Shown piece after piece: positions 55,206-64,000 of a DNA stretch of 64,000 bases. The number at the start of each line of letters is the position of its first letter. Within the stretch, counting starts at the first letter, position 1. The stretch is from Lepidodermella squamata (Eukaryota; Gastrotricha), in contig JBLDXI010000024.1 in the NCBI GenBank assembly GCA_047495785.1, positions 3,720,001 to 3,784,000 on the forward strand, written 5' to 3'. The position numbers and the translations under genes are program-made. The notes under the pieces are model-generated. The model did not search any database. It was not told the origin of the DNA and saw only the letters and a program-made list of their open reading frames with translations.

Positions 55206-56929
55206 ATGGAACTCAGAGATTGGCGACTTGTTCCCGATCCAGATTTTCAATTCATCACAATTCATGGCATCAATCGCTCGCCGACGTTTTTCTTCAAATC
55301 GCCGCCAATTGTCGATCGATTGGACCAGTATGTTGTTCAAACTCAATCTGGCTCGTATTTGAAGTTGCGAGGCCCGCCGAAAATGGCAAAAATGTTGGAA
55401 AATTTCTCGCCTGAATTTTCTGAAAAATTTAATAATGGCTTTCCGGAAAATTGGCATGATCTATTCACTGCTGAGCTGGCTCGGTTGGAATACGAAAAAA
55501 TTGGCATGAATGCGGAATATGATACGCCTTCTCATGATGAGGTAAGAAATTTGCGTGAAATCGAATTTTTTAATTTAAATTAATTTTCGATTTTTTTCGC
55601 TAAATGCCGTGAAAATTAAGAATAGAACAAAATTTGAGCGTCAATGAAAATAAATTGCAAAATTATTCTGAAGGAGTCCACCGTTTAGCATCCGTGGAGT
55701 TTTTTCATGGAAAATTTATTCCAAAAATTAAATTAAGGAGGACATTTCTATTTTCAAGTTGTTTGCAAAATTTTGATGAATTTTTCGCTTAACTAATTTA
55801 TTTTTTGCTACTATTTAGGATCTACTGTCCAGGCTTTTGAACCCTGTGACTGGCAATGCCGAAGACGATCTGGGCCTACTGGCCGTCTCAGAAGACCCTC
55901 TCCGACCGGGCGCCGTGTTCAGCCTAGCGAATCCCGGAAAAAAATCACGGACTTATCGTAGGATAATGGTTCAATAAAACACTATTAATTTATCGCAAAT
56001 TTTTGAAAAATAATTCTAAACAGAAATCTGACGCGATCGGCGATGAAAGTGTGAAGAAAAGCTACCGAAAACGGCGTATTCTCAACAAAATCAAGCGAAA
56101 TTTGAACCTGCCTTATAGCGACATGTCGAGCGACGAAGAAAGCGGGAAAGATCTCAAAAATGACGAACAAACTGCTGATTACATTCCATTCACAGAAAAT
56201 GAGTTGAATCGAAAAGCGATTCATGAAATCAACAAATTTCTAGCTCAATTTTCGGACGATGTGGACAGAAAAATGACGCCAAATTTCGACAATGCAGATG
56301 ATTACGAGGTGTTGAGAGCTCGCAGCTACTCGGTCGCGCAAATTGCGGCGATGAAAATGGCGAAATCGCGCGTGTTCGATTCGCATGAATCGAAAAAACT
56401 CTTGAAGCTTTACCCGCAACTGCGGGGAATTCAAAATATCGAGAGGCCTTTATTACTTGATGACATCGAAAATAGCCCTGTTTATAAACAGGCCATACTC
56501 GACTACCAGCGTGTTCAAATGTCCCTAGGGGTGAAATATTTGCCGGTCGAAGCGCCCGATCCACTCGTAGATCGTTACTGTGATAGGCCGGTTTTAGTCG
56601 TTCGAGAGCCAGTTTTTAGGCCTGAAGTTTGCCGAGCGTTGATGAGAGCTATAGCGAGTTTTGACAAAACACGAGTGACGATTACTTGCGATATGATTCG
56701 AAGGGCGCATCCGTTGTTGCGCCGCTTCAGCGACGTGCGCATCAACCAGGTTTTGGTGAATTTGTGCTTCAAGCGCGGCTTTCGGCATCAAATGCTGCAC
56801 GGTCGCACGGCGACGCCGTCAGAGTTCAAGTCGTTTGAGGATGCGGATGATTTGAGGCGTTACATTGAGAAGCAGAACTTGCGGCATCCGGAAAGGAAGC
56901 ATAAAGAATGGCGGTGTGACCAGTTTTAA
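55206..56929 (+). CDS. Unrecognised nuclear-type protein (3 exons, 463 aa)
   Basis: Exons are 55206-55541, 55819-55968 and 56024-56929, exactly 464 codons. No domain is recognised. The N-terminal exon is mixed hydrophobic/charged (MELRDWRLVPDPDFQF). Exon 3 starts with basic KKSYRKRRILNKIKRNLNL, a likely nuclear localisation signal, followed by an acidic segment. It continues with a helical region (VLRARSYSVAQIAAMKMAKSRVFDSHESKKLLKLYP). The C-terminal about 90 residues may form a winged-helix-like fold. Its position after the Myb cluster on the same strand hints at a chromatin or transcription role, but this is only context. Confidence 0.6.
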
Positions 56930-57243
56930 GGCTTCGAGCATTTTTCCATCCGTTTGTTCCTTTTCAAGTGAATTTTTCTATTGAATAAAAGATTGTTGAA
57001 GTTCGATAAAATTGCGTTTTTTGACTCGGAAATGATTTTTTAAATATTTGGCTGATTTGCTGATGGAAACTGTGTGGAAGAACATGAAGAAATCTTGAAA
57101 TGACTTGTAAAAGCTAAACATGAGGCATTCTTGAGAAATTCTAAACCAGGTACCGTCAGACCTTTACGGTGTCACTTTTTCAAGCAAATCTTGAGTTGAT
57201 GATCCACCTCAACGAGAAAATTTAACGCTTAGGTTCCTGGAAA

Positions 57244-57480
57244 CCTATTTTATTGAAAACTACCGAAATATCACATGACATTATTACATGAGCACTGAAG
57301 ATGATAACAGCTACAGTTCTATTTTGATTGCAAATGTTCATGACTGCTGTAATTTCAGATGCGATTGACAGTGATCGGGGTCGGCGCGTCAATGACTGGC
57401 TGCTGCTGTAAATTCACGGATTTAGATAAGACATTCGATGCAGCGGGCTCGATGTCGTATCGTTCGTTGGTGGAATTTGT
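57244..57480 (-). pseudogene. Truncated third sHSP copy (3' end only)
   Basis: It resembles the 3' UTR and C-terminal coding end of sHSP B: a CCTATTTTATTGAAAACTA segment, then ATGCGATTGACAGTGATCGG with GTCGGCGC after it, then GACTGGCTGCTG. Similarity fades past about 57420 and no alpha-crystallin domain remains. Orientation is the same as sHSP B. Confidence 0.75.
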
Positions 57481-57689
57481 AGCAAAGCGACATAGCAAGA
57501 CAATCTAGACAACTCCAGTTATTTAACGTTGGGAAAATCAGAAAATTTACTCAAATCCATCAGTCACCCTGTGTCATTTGACAATAGGAGCCTTTTGGAC
57601 AATATACGTGTGGCGGGTGTTTATTCTAGAATCTATGGACGATTCGTGTGGTTGAATTTTTTTTCTAAAAAAGCTACCAAAACAAGTCG

Positions 57690-57697
57690 TGACGTCA
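57690..57697 (+). promoter_or_regulatory. CRE-like palindrome TGACGTCA upstream of peptide copy 3
   Basis: About 273 bp upstream of the start codon, in the conserved block beginning AAGCTACCAAAACAAGTC, with a TATAAAA at 57868-57874. This is the same arrangement as copies 1 and 2. Confidence 0.65.
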
Positions 57698-57969
57698 ATG
57701 CGGGGTCTCTAGCCGCGAATGTAACGCCGCAGTGGTTTCTACGTTTAGTCTTGAAAACAACAGCATAACAGCCCGGAAAATTACCTGCAACACGTGATGT
57801 CTGTATTGATGTGTTATTCAGGTTTAAGGTAAACAGGTTTCCGAGCCAAATCGGCCGTTCATTCGGCTATAAAATGGTTGCGAAATTTGGTCAGAAAAGC
57901 ATCAGATTCAAACATTGAATAAACATTCAACTCTAACTAAAACTCAACCCCGCCATTCAAGCTTCAACC

Positions 57970-58314
57970 ATGCATTCATCAAAGCTGTTCATTGTGGCCA
58001 TTGCTGCTGTGCTTCTCGTTGAGCTAGTCCTGTCAAAGCCTCTCGGAAAAGGAGACTCGAGCCACTCATCCGAGGAGAGAAATTCGACCCAGATTGCTGC
58101 AAGAGGAAGATCAGGGCCAAACAATAAATCCGCTGTCAGAGGGAGCAGCGGTGGATCGAACCGGCCGAAGCGAGCTGCCAGTGACAATGGCGCCAACCAC
58201 GGCCAGAAACGAGGCAACAGTGGAGCAACTGAGGCGACGAATAAAAAAGGCGTAAGCGGTGCAGTCGAAGCCGCCACGACAGCTCGCTCCAGGGGCCACC
58301 ATAATCATCAATAA
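57970..58314 (+). CDS. Small secreted basic Gly/Ser/Asn-rich peptide, copy 3 (114 aa)
   Basis: Colinear with the copies at 21678-22022 and 24959-25303, with only a few changes (for example AVRGSSGG in place of AARGNSGG). Signal peptide, dibasic site and the HHNHQ end are kept. Convergent with sHSP B, unlike the divergent pair at 25-27 kb. Confidence 0.75.
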   Translation: MHSSKLFIVAIAAVLLVELVLSKPLGKGDSSHSSEERNSTQIAARGRSGPNNKSAVRGSSGGSNRPKRAASDNGANHGQKRGNSGATEATNKKGVSGAVEAATTARSRGHHNHQ

Positions 58315-58752
58315 TCGATTCATTTAAAGACCGATTTTATTTGCTCGCAATACTTTTTTAATTTTTTAATAAAATGACTTTCATTTTCAAAAAACTTAAT
58401 CTTTTGTTCAACTCAGAATTTCCAACGCAAGTTGGCGGAAAGACCATTGTTCATGGTATGGATTTATCCGAATTGAAGGTCATGACATTCAGCAGTCATT
58501 ATTAGTGTACTAATACAGTACTAATGTGCAGTACCCAGCAACCCGTATTACGCGATCTCATCGCATCGAAGAAGCGCCTAAAAATTGACGCCTCAAAACT
58601 TTACCAAAACAAAAACTTGATGATTCGCCTATTTTATTGAAAACTATAATCACAAATGACTGATTGATACAGTTCATGGCGCAGCACATTGAAGAGATAA
58701 CAACAAGCACTAGAAAATGTTAGCTAAGTCCAATTTTAATTTTGCCGCCATT
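58315..58752. other. Convergent intergenic region
   Basis: It holds the 3' UTRs of peptide copy 3 (AATAAAAT near 58368) and of sHSP B. I see nothing else. Confidence 0.5.
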
Positions 58753-59379
58753 TTAGATGCGATTGACAGTGATCGGAGTCGGCGCAACAATGGCTGGCTG
58801 CTGCGGGGGTGCTTCAACCTTGGGTGGCGGCAGCTTCGGCAGCGGCGCCTCGATGCTGAGCTGGCCGTCGTGGCTCATGCTCGACTGCAGCTCCAGCTTG
58901 GCCGGGTCGATGCTGGCGTCGTCGGGCAGGTACAGGTGGCGCAGGTAGTGGCGCTTCACGCTCGCCCGGTTCTGCTCGTCCGTGGTCTCGTGGCTCGCCT
59001 CGACCTTGATGCAGCGCTGCTTCGAGTCCAGCGTCACGGCTACCTCCTCGGGCTTGAAGTGCTGCAGGTCGAAGGTGCACTTCAGCCGCCGGTTGCCTTC
59101 CGCGTCCGTCTCGATCGGGTTCACCAGGCTGCGGTGCTCCAGCAGACTGCCCGGCCGCGTCGCGATGTTGTTGAGGGCGCTCGCCAGTTGCTGCTGCGAG
59201 GCGCGGAAATTGCGGTCCATGTTGCGGCGCAGGCGGTTCATCTCGTGGCCGAGGGCTTGGAACGAACGGTCGTAGTCGAGGAAATTCGACAGCGCCATGT
59301 CGGCCAGGTGGTCATCACAGACCAGCGAAGGCAAGTCGACAACGGTTGGGCGAGAATAGCTCGTTAGCCAGAAGCTCAT
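58753..59379 (-). CDS. Small heat shock protein (HSP20), copy B (208 aa)
   Basis: It differs from copy A at only 9 of 208 residues (for example Phe to Val at 14, Trp to Leu at 16, and Asn to Ala in PEEVAVTLD). It has the same alpha-crystallin domain, C-terminal IxV-type end and GC-rich codons. The flanks differ far more than the coding regions, suggesting gene conversion or strong constraint. It has its own heat-shock promoter. Confidence 0.93.
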   Translation of the reverse strand: MSFWLTSYSRPTVVDLPSLVCDDHLADMALSNFLDYDRSFQALGHEMNRLRRNMDRNFRASQQQLASALNNIATRPGSLLEHRSLVNPIETDAEGNRRLKCTFDLQHFKPEEVAVTLDSKQRCIKVEASHETTDEQNRASVKRHYLRHLYLPDDASIDPAKLELQSSMSHDGQLSIEAPLPKLPPPKVEAPPQQPAIVAPTPITVNRI

Positions 59380-59502
59380 TTCGATGCTGTAGAAATTCGA
59401 TCAGGAAATAGTGAAAAAAATTGAAAATTCAATGAAGCTGTTACAAATTTCGTAGTTCAGGCTTGAGAAATGTACACGATTGTCAGAGAAAAAAATGAAC
59501 GC

Positions 59503-59590
59503 CTTATAAAACCCGAGGAGAACATTCTAGAATAATCGAGAGTATACGGCGGCTGGGAAAATTCTAGAAAATTCCTAGAATTCCTAGAAA
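59503..59590 (-). promoter_or_regulatory. Heat-shock promoter of sHSP copy B (TATA and HSE cluster)
   Basis: On the minus strand a TTTTATAA TATA element (59504-59511) lies about 125 bp from the start codon. Beyond it is a run of TTCTAGAA-type pentamers (59523-59590), including GAAAATTCTAGAAAATTCC. The arrangement mirrors copy A. Confidence 0.82.
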
Positions 59591-59877
59591 TTTACTAGTT
59601 ACTTCTTAACGAGTTCTTCGGATCGAACTGTCGTCATATTTTTGTTCTCGAATCTTCTGTGCTCAGCAAAAAACCATATTATATCCTGTGTAAAAGGCTA
59701 CCTACCTCAAAAGGACGTTGTTCTTTGTTTTAATTGCACCAGTTTAGCACACGAAAATTTCTCGCGTGATAATAACAACTGTTGGAGAGATTTTACATAA
59801 ACTTGTGCATCACTGATACTTTTCAGCCAATGTAGTCGATTGGACGCATTCGATGTATTTTAGCTTCAAAAAGATAT

Positions 59878-59950
59878 CGAGGCTGCCAGGAGTCGAACCT
59901 GGAATCTTCTGATCCGTAGTCAGACGCGTTATCCATTGCGCCACAACCCC
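59878..59950 (-). tRNA. tRNA-Arg (ACG), 73 nt
   Basis: Acceptor strand GGGGTTG pairs with CAGCCTC. The D-arm is TGGCGCAATGGATAACGC and the anticodon loop CTGACTACGGATCAG has ACG at 34-36. The T-arm CCAGGTTCGACTCCTGG carries the internal B box. No intron. The discriminator base is G and CCA is not encoded. Confidence 0.93.
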
Positions 59951-60139
59951 GCCCTGAGTAACCATGACAATAACCTCAAAGCAAATTTTACGACGAGGAG
60001 ATGATTCGCACATCAGCTCACTTGAAGCCGCTAATTCCGACGTTGTAAATCGTGTGGTGATAGGTAATAAAAGTCGGAAACTGAAGTGCTTGTTTATTTG
60101 CTTTTGAAGAAGAAACTTGCTCGTAGTAAATGCAGCCTA

Positions 60140-60211
60140 GGGGGCATAGCTCAGTGGTAGAGCGTCTCATTCGCATTGTGAAGGTCTCGGGTTCAATCCC
60201 CGATGCCTCCA
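60140..60211 (+). tRNA. tRNA-Ala (CGC), 72 nt
   Basis: Acceptor GGGGGCA pairs with TGCCTCC. The A box is TAGCTCAGTGGTAGAGC, the anticodon loop TTCGCAT contains CGC, and the T-arm TCGGGTTCAATCCCCGA is intact. The anticodon stem has one mismatch (TCTCA against TGTGA). It diverges from the tRNA-Arg about 190 bp away. Confidence 0.88.
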
Positions 60212-60538
60212 GTTGGCACCTTTTTACAATTAATCACAATAATTTTTTTTATTTAATTATTTCAATTTTTTTCTTCCATTATTAGCATTTTTCGATTCTT
60301 TCAAACTTGAAGGAATTTTTCGGTTTATTACGCTAATAAAATCGTGTATGTTAACTGCATTTGCCCACCTCTTACACGTTACGCCAAAAAAACGTTTCAG
60401 TCAATGAAAACACAAGGAAATGATATCAAAAGCTGTTCTTTTATTTTCCGAGCCAGAATTATCATATATTGCTATAGATATAAGTTTGTTGTGAGAGTTC
60501 GCAAACATCAACAACGATTCTCAAAGCTGTGTAATTCA

Positions 60539-62839
60539 TCACTCCATCGTTACTTCATGTTCATCGAAGTCGTAAGCATCGTCCGCCTTGGTCTGCTTTT
60601 TACGCGCAGCTTTCCGCGCCTTTTTCGCAGTCAGCTGACGCGATCGATTCACAGACTTCGCGTTCTGATGATCGTCCGAATCTTCATCAGAATTCTCATT
60701 ATCATCCTCGCTGTTACCCGAATCTTTTTCTGCGGGTTTCGGGAGCTTACGATTTGCTTTTTTAATAGTTCTCTCAAGCAAACGCTGTTCATCTACTTTG
60801 GTCGTAACTAACATATCGCCCTCATTTTGCGGAATTTCCTCATCACTCGAGTCGTCTTTAGCGATTTCGAAGCAATTTTCCGGCAGGGTCACTTCGCCGA
60901 TCGACGCGATTTTCATCGATTTTTCACCCAGGCTATCCGTTTCTTTCGCCATTTCCTGTAAAGCCGCAAATTGCTCGTCTGAAATGGCTTCTAAATCGAA
61001 TTCTTTGGCGAGTTGCGTGACCACTGCCGCTGAATCTTCATCGGCGACAATTGGGTCGAGGGCGGCTGGTGGTTCAGTGTAGTAGCCGAGTTTGCCTGAA
61101 TTCCAATCTCGCAGCACCATTTTAGCCGTGCGTTCCAGGTCCGGCACGCCGCCCTTCTTCACCTTGCCCCAGCGCTGGGCCATCAGGGCCAGGAATTCGT
61201 TGGCTGTTTCGAATTGCGGTAGGTTGTAGGCGAGCATCAAGCATCGCTGTGAGCACCGCTTAATTATAGTTTCGACAAGAGGTATCGCATCCTCTACAGT
61301 TTCCGGCTAAAATGAAAAAATATCAATTAATCGCTAAATTGAATCAAGTCCCGGAGAATTTTAGGAATTTTGACGAAATAATTTCAAAATTTTGGAAATG
61401 TTTCGGATAATGAAAAAGCAATGATCAACAAATTTGAATTTTACAATCAAATCAAGTCTATCAAGTCTAAAATAACCAGGTAAACAAAATAAGTGGAAAT
61501 TATTTCTTCTTGCCGTTAAGAAAAAAAATCGAAATGAAAATAATTAGATTGGATTTCCGGTGTAATAATTCGCTACGAAAAAATTTCGAAGGTCATTTGT
61601 AAGAATTTTGAAAGATTCTGGATTTTATATACCTATATAACTCACATTGATGCAATTTCTGAGCACGGCTTCTTCGGCATTGAGATGCTTCGCGAAAATA
61701 ACGCCCGGGCTGTCGACGAGGCGAATATGCTTGTCGAGATTGATTTCTTGCAAGGCACGGGTGACGCCAGCATGAGCACCAACCTGGCACACCTTAGTTC
61801 GTTTCAACGAGTTGATCACACTCGATTTGCCCGTATTCGGCAGCCCAATAATGCCGACTGTTATTGACGTTCTCACGTCTTTAATTCGGCAGTAATTGCC
61901 GAGAATTTTCAGCAGAGACTCGGCGCCGAAACAGCGGCTCGAGTTCGCCGTTTCATCGGCCACAGTTCGGAACCGACCGCCGCGTTTCTGCGACAAATTT
62001 GAGCGTTGAGTTTGAGTTGAGGCTTTGAAAGCGACGCAGGGTAGTTGGCCTTGAAGGACACGCAGCCACTGTTCGACGACTTGTTTCGGCACTAGATCGA
62101 TTTTATTGAGCACCAAGATCAAACGTTTTCCAGCTGACAAAATCTGAGAAAAGGATAAGTCCACCCTAAAGAATGAAATATATTTGATGATAATTAAATT
62201 ACCCTCTGTTCAACATCTTTGCATCGGGTGCCAACAGGATCGCGAGCGTCTATAACCTCCAGAAGCACATCAGACTTTTCAATAACTCTCTTCAAGTCAT
62301 GATAATAAGCTGCAGTGGATCGCTCTTTGACAACCACTGCTTTTTCTGAACCGTTTTCTCCCTGCATTTTCGCCTTTTTCGCCTCGAATTCGCGATTGCG
62401 GTTTTCGGCGTTTTTAGCAAGGGCAGCTAACGGGTTATCATTCACTGCAGCGGCGGAAGCGGCGCGCTTTCGTTTCGCAGCCAATTCCTTCTCTTTAAGC
62501 CGATCTTCTTCAGCCTAAAATTAAGTGAAAAATTAATAGTCGAATTTTCAAAGTTATTCTCTGCAAACCTTGGCTTTCGCTGCAAGTGCTTCTGCAACAA
62601 CTTTATCACGGTAAGGTAGCATGCGGGGAATTCCTGGATCCTTAGCACCCTTATTTTTCGAGGGTCCACGTTTTTTCGCTAATTTTTTCAATTTTCGGTG
62701 ATGCTCTCGGACTTTTCGCTCGACCTTGTACCGCTGACCCGCCTTGACGCGCTTACTGCGCTTTTCTAAATTCAAAACATTCCTCTCAATCTGGATGAAA
62801 TTATCAGCTGAAAAACCTACTCATAAACTTCTTGACCAT
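60539..62839 (-). CDS. GNL3: Nucleostemin-family GTPase GNL3 (5 exons, 597 aa)
   Basis: Exons are 62821-62839 (19 nt), 62569-62765, 62203-62514, 61646-62143 and 60539-61306, exactly 598 codons. The basic N-terminus (SKRVKAGQRYKVERKVREHHRKL) is the nucleolar targeting region. The GTPase motifs are circularly permuted as in the YlqF/YawG family: NKID comes before GLPNTGKSS and DSPG. An acidic C-terminus ends with DDAYDFDEHEV, as in animal GNL3. It acts in the nucleolus in pre-60S ribosome maturation and cell proliferation. The tiny first exon was chosen because it gives an ATG and an exact frame into the conserved basic region. Confidence 0.9.
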
Positions 62840-63014
62840 TTCCGAATCAACTTTATTTAGATAAAAACTCTAATAAAGGCAAAAATACACCATTACCAAT
62901 ATTGCGTCGCTTAGTAAAATTAGTTTCTGATCTTTTGTTAGTGAACCGGAACAAAATAATATTTTTAATATAATTTTTCAGTGTGTTTGTATCAATTTCA
63001 GTACCATATGTCGC

Positions 63015-64000
63015 TTATTTCTTGCTCGTAACAGTGGTGAAAGCCTGCAGTCCAGTAATCGCACGTCCGAGAATCAAAGCGTGAACATCAGCCGTGCCTT
63101 CGTAAGTATTAACAGTTTCCAAATTCACCATATGCCTAATAATGTGGTACTCGTCCGAAATTCCGTTTCCGCCCAAAATGTCGCGGCAATGGCGAGCGAT
63201 GTCAAGTGATTTTTGACATGAGTTGCGTTTGATGAGAGAAACCATTTCCGGGACAAGAAGGCCTTGTTCCTTCAACCGACCGACCTGATGGCAAGCTTGT
63301 AGACCAATGCTAATTTCGGTCGCCATATCGGCGAACTTCTTTTGGATCAACTGCATCTGAGCGAGGGGCTGGTTAAACTGAATGCGGTCCAATGTATACT
63401 GCCTTGCAGCGTGGAAGCAAAACTCGGCAGCTCCGAGAGCTCCCCAAGCAATACCATAGCGAGCTTGATTTAAACATGAGAAGGGTCCGTTCAGACCTTT
63501 GGCGGTGGGAAGAAGCGAGCTTTCCTCATCAACAACCACGTTATCCATCACGATCTGACCAGTAATGGACGCCCTCAGAGACATTTTACCATGAATGGTT
63601 GGAGTTTCGAAGCCTTTCATACCGCGCTCGAGAATAAAGCCTCGAATAGGTTTGCCGGGTTCAGAAACACTCTTAGCCCAAACGACTGCGATATCGGCAA
63701 TAGGTGAGTTTGTGATCCAAGTTTTCGATCCGCTTATTTTGTAACGACGTTTACCGCTCGATTCATCCAGAACAGCGACTGTTTCCATGCCACTTGGGTT
63801 TGAACCATGGTTGGGTTCAGTAAGACCAAAACAGCCAATCAGCTCACCACGAGCAAGGCCGGGGATGTATTTGTTCTTCTGAGCATCTGTCCCGAAGGTG
63901 AAAATTGGGTACATCACGAGGGAAGACTGGACGGACATCGCGCTACGATAACCACTATCAACGCGCTCGATTTCCCGTGCCATCAACCCGTACGCGACAG
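63015..64000 (-). CDS. GCDH: Glutaryl-CoA dehydrogenase, 3' portion (runs off the right edge)
   Basis: The open frame continues to base 64000, so the N-terminus lies outside the window. Diagnostic stretches include [48 protein letters not shown] and [15 protein letters not shown]. The C-terminal [20 protein letters not shown] holds the catalytic Glu of the acyl-CoA dehydrogenase fold. It oxidatively decarboxylates glutaryl-CoA to crotonyl-CoA in the mitochondrial matrix (Lys, Trp and hydroxylysine breakdown). No intron is seen in the 986 bases present. Confidence 0.93.
   Translation of the reverse strand, partial: VAYGLMAREIERVDSGYRSAMSVQSSLVMYPIFTFGTDAQKNKYIPGLARGELIGCFGLTEPNHGSNPSGMETVAVLDESSGKRRYKISGSKTWITNSPIADIAVVWAKSVSEPGKPIRGFILERGMKGFETPTIHGKMSLRASITGQIVMDNVVVDEESSLLPTAKGLNGPFSCLNQARYGIAWGALGAAEFCFHAARQYTLDRIQFNQPLAQMQLIQKKFADMATEISIGLQACHQVGRLKEQGLLVPEMVSLIKRNSCQKSLDIARHCRDILGGNGISDEYHIIRHMVNLETVNTYEGTADVHALILGRAITGLQAFTTVTSKK

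Noticed and set aside
57529-57768. ORF upstream of peptide copy 3, with a similar one at 25524-25730
   Set aside because: The similarity follows from conserved promoter DNA containing the CRE; the frame is not kept cleanly in copy 1.
1-64000. CRISPR arrays, bacterial operons or phage regions
   Set aside because: No regularly spaced direct repeats or ribosome-binding-site-led gene runs; intron-exon structure throughout shows nuclear eukaryotic DNA.

Overview
This is eukaryotic nuclear DNA from a small-genome invertebrate animal. Genes are split by short GT-AG introns, most 45-150 bp with T-rich tracts before TTTCAG-type acceptors. There is a U2 snRNA gene, eukaryotic tRNAs, TATA and heat-shock promoters, and animal genes: Porcupine, WDR19/IFT144, ARMC3, LRRC69, SLC18B1, nucleostemin. 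Density is about one gene per 2-3 kb. The ciliary/sperm-flagellum genes argue against a nematode of the C. elegans type. I cannot name the phylum; a tardigrade, rotifer-like or other compact bilaterian or basal animal would all fit. Spliced models were built by hand from splice sites with reading-frame checks. Every model quoted with a protein length closes exactly in frame.

Layout. 0.67-6.0 kb: an apparently intact Mutator-like (MULE) DNA transposon with 492-bp inverted repeats, a 9-bp target duplication and one spliced gene for a transposase fused to an AT-hook and an OTU cysteine-protease domain. 6.2-19.4 kb: a ciliary block, WDR19 (with a U2 snRNA gene in an intron), LRRC69 and ARMC3. 19.9-25.7 kb: a syndecan-like membrane protein, a retroelement-type endonuclease ORF, a secreted EGF-like protein, and two copies of a small secreted basic peptide gene. 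26.2-28.8 kb: a heat-shock-driven small HSP and two MITE-like elements. 29.3-35.6 kb: a membrane-anchored P-loop ATPase, Porcupine and ERO1.

36.1-40.9 kb is the most unusual part. A 4.75-kb Tc1/mariner-type element has perfect 26-bp inverted repeats and flanking TA dinucleotides. It encodes a complete DD41D transposase and three passenger genes. One resembles the NEMP/TMEM194 inner-nuclear-membrane family. One resembles the Brambleberry/GEX1/KAR5 nuclear-fusion family. The third is a small single-pass membrane protein. This looks like a cut-and-paste transposon carrying nuclear-envelope and karyogamy cargo.

41.8-50.1 kb: a TPR-RRM protein, a vesicular MFS transporter, a MICOS subunit, two tandem zinc-knuckle ORFs and an ankyrin protein. 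51.0-57.0 kb: a tandem expansion of four Myb/SANT genes plus an unrecognised 463-aa gene. 57.2-59.6 kb: a second peptide/sHSP locus with a broken third sHSP copy. 59.9-64.0 kb: two tRNA genes, nucleostemin (GNL3) and the 3' part of glutaryl-CoA dehydrogenase, which runs off the right edge.
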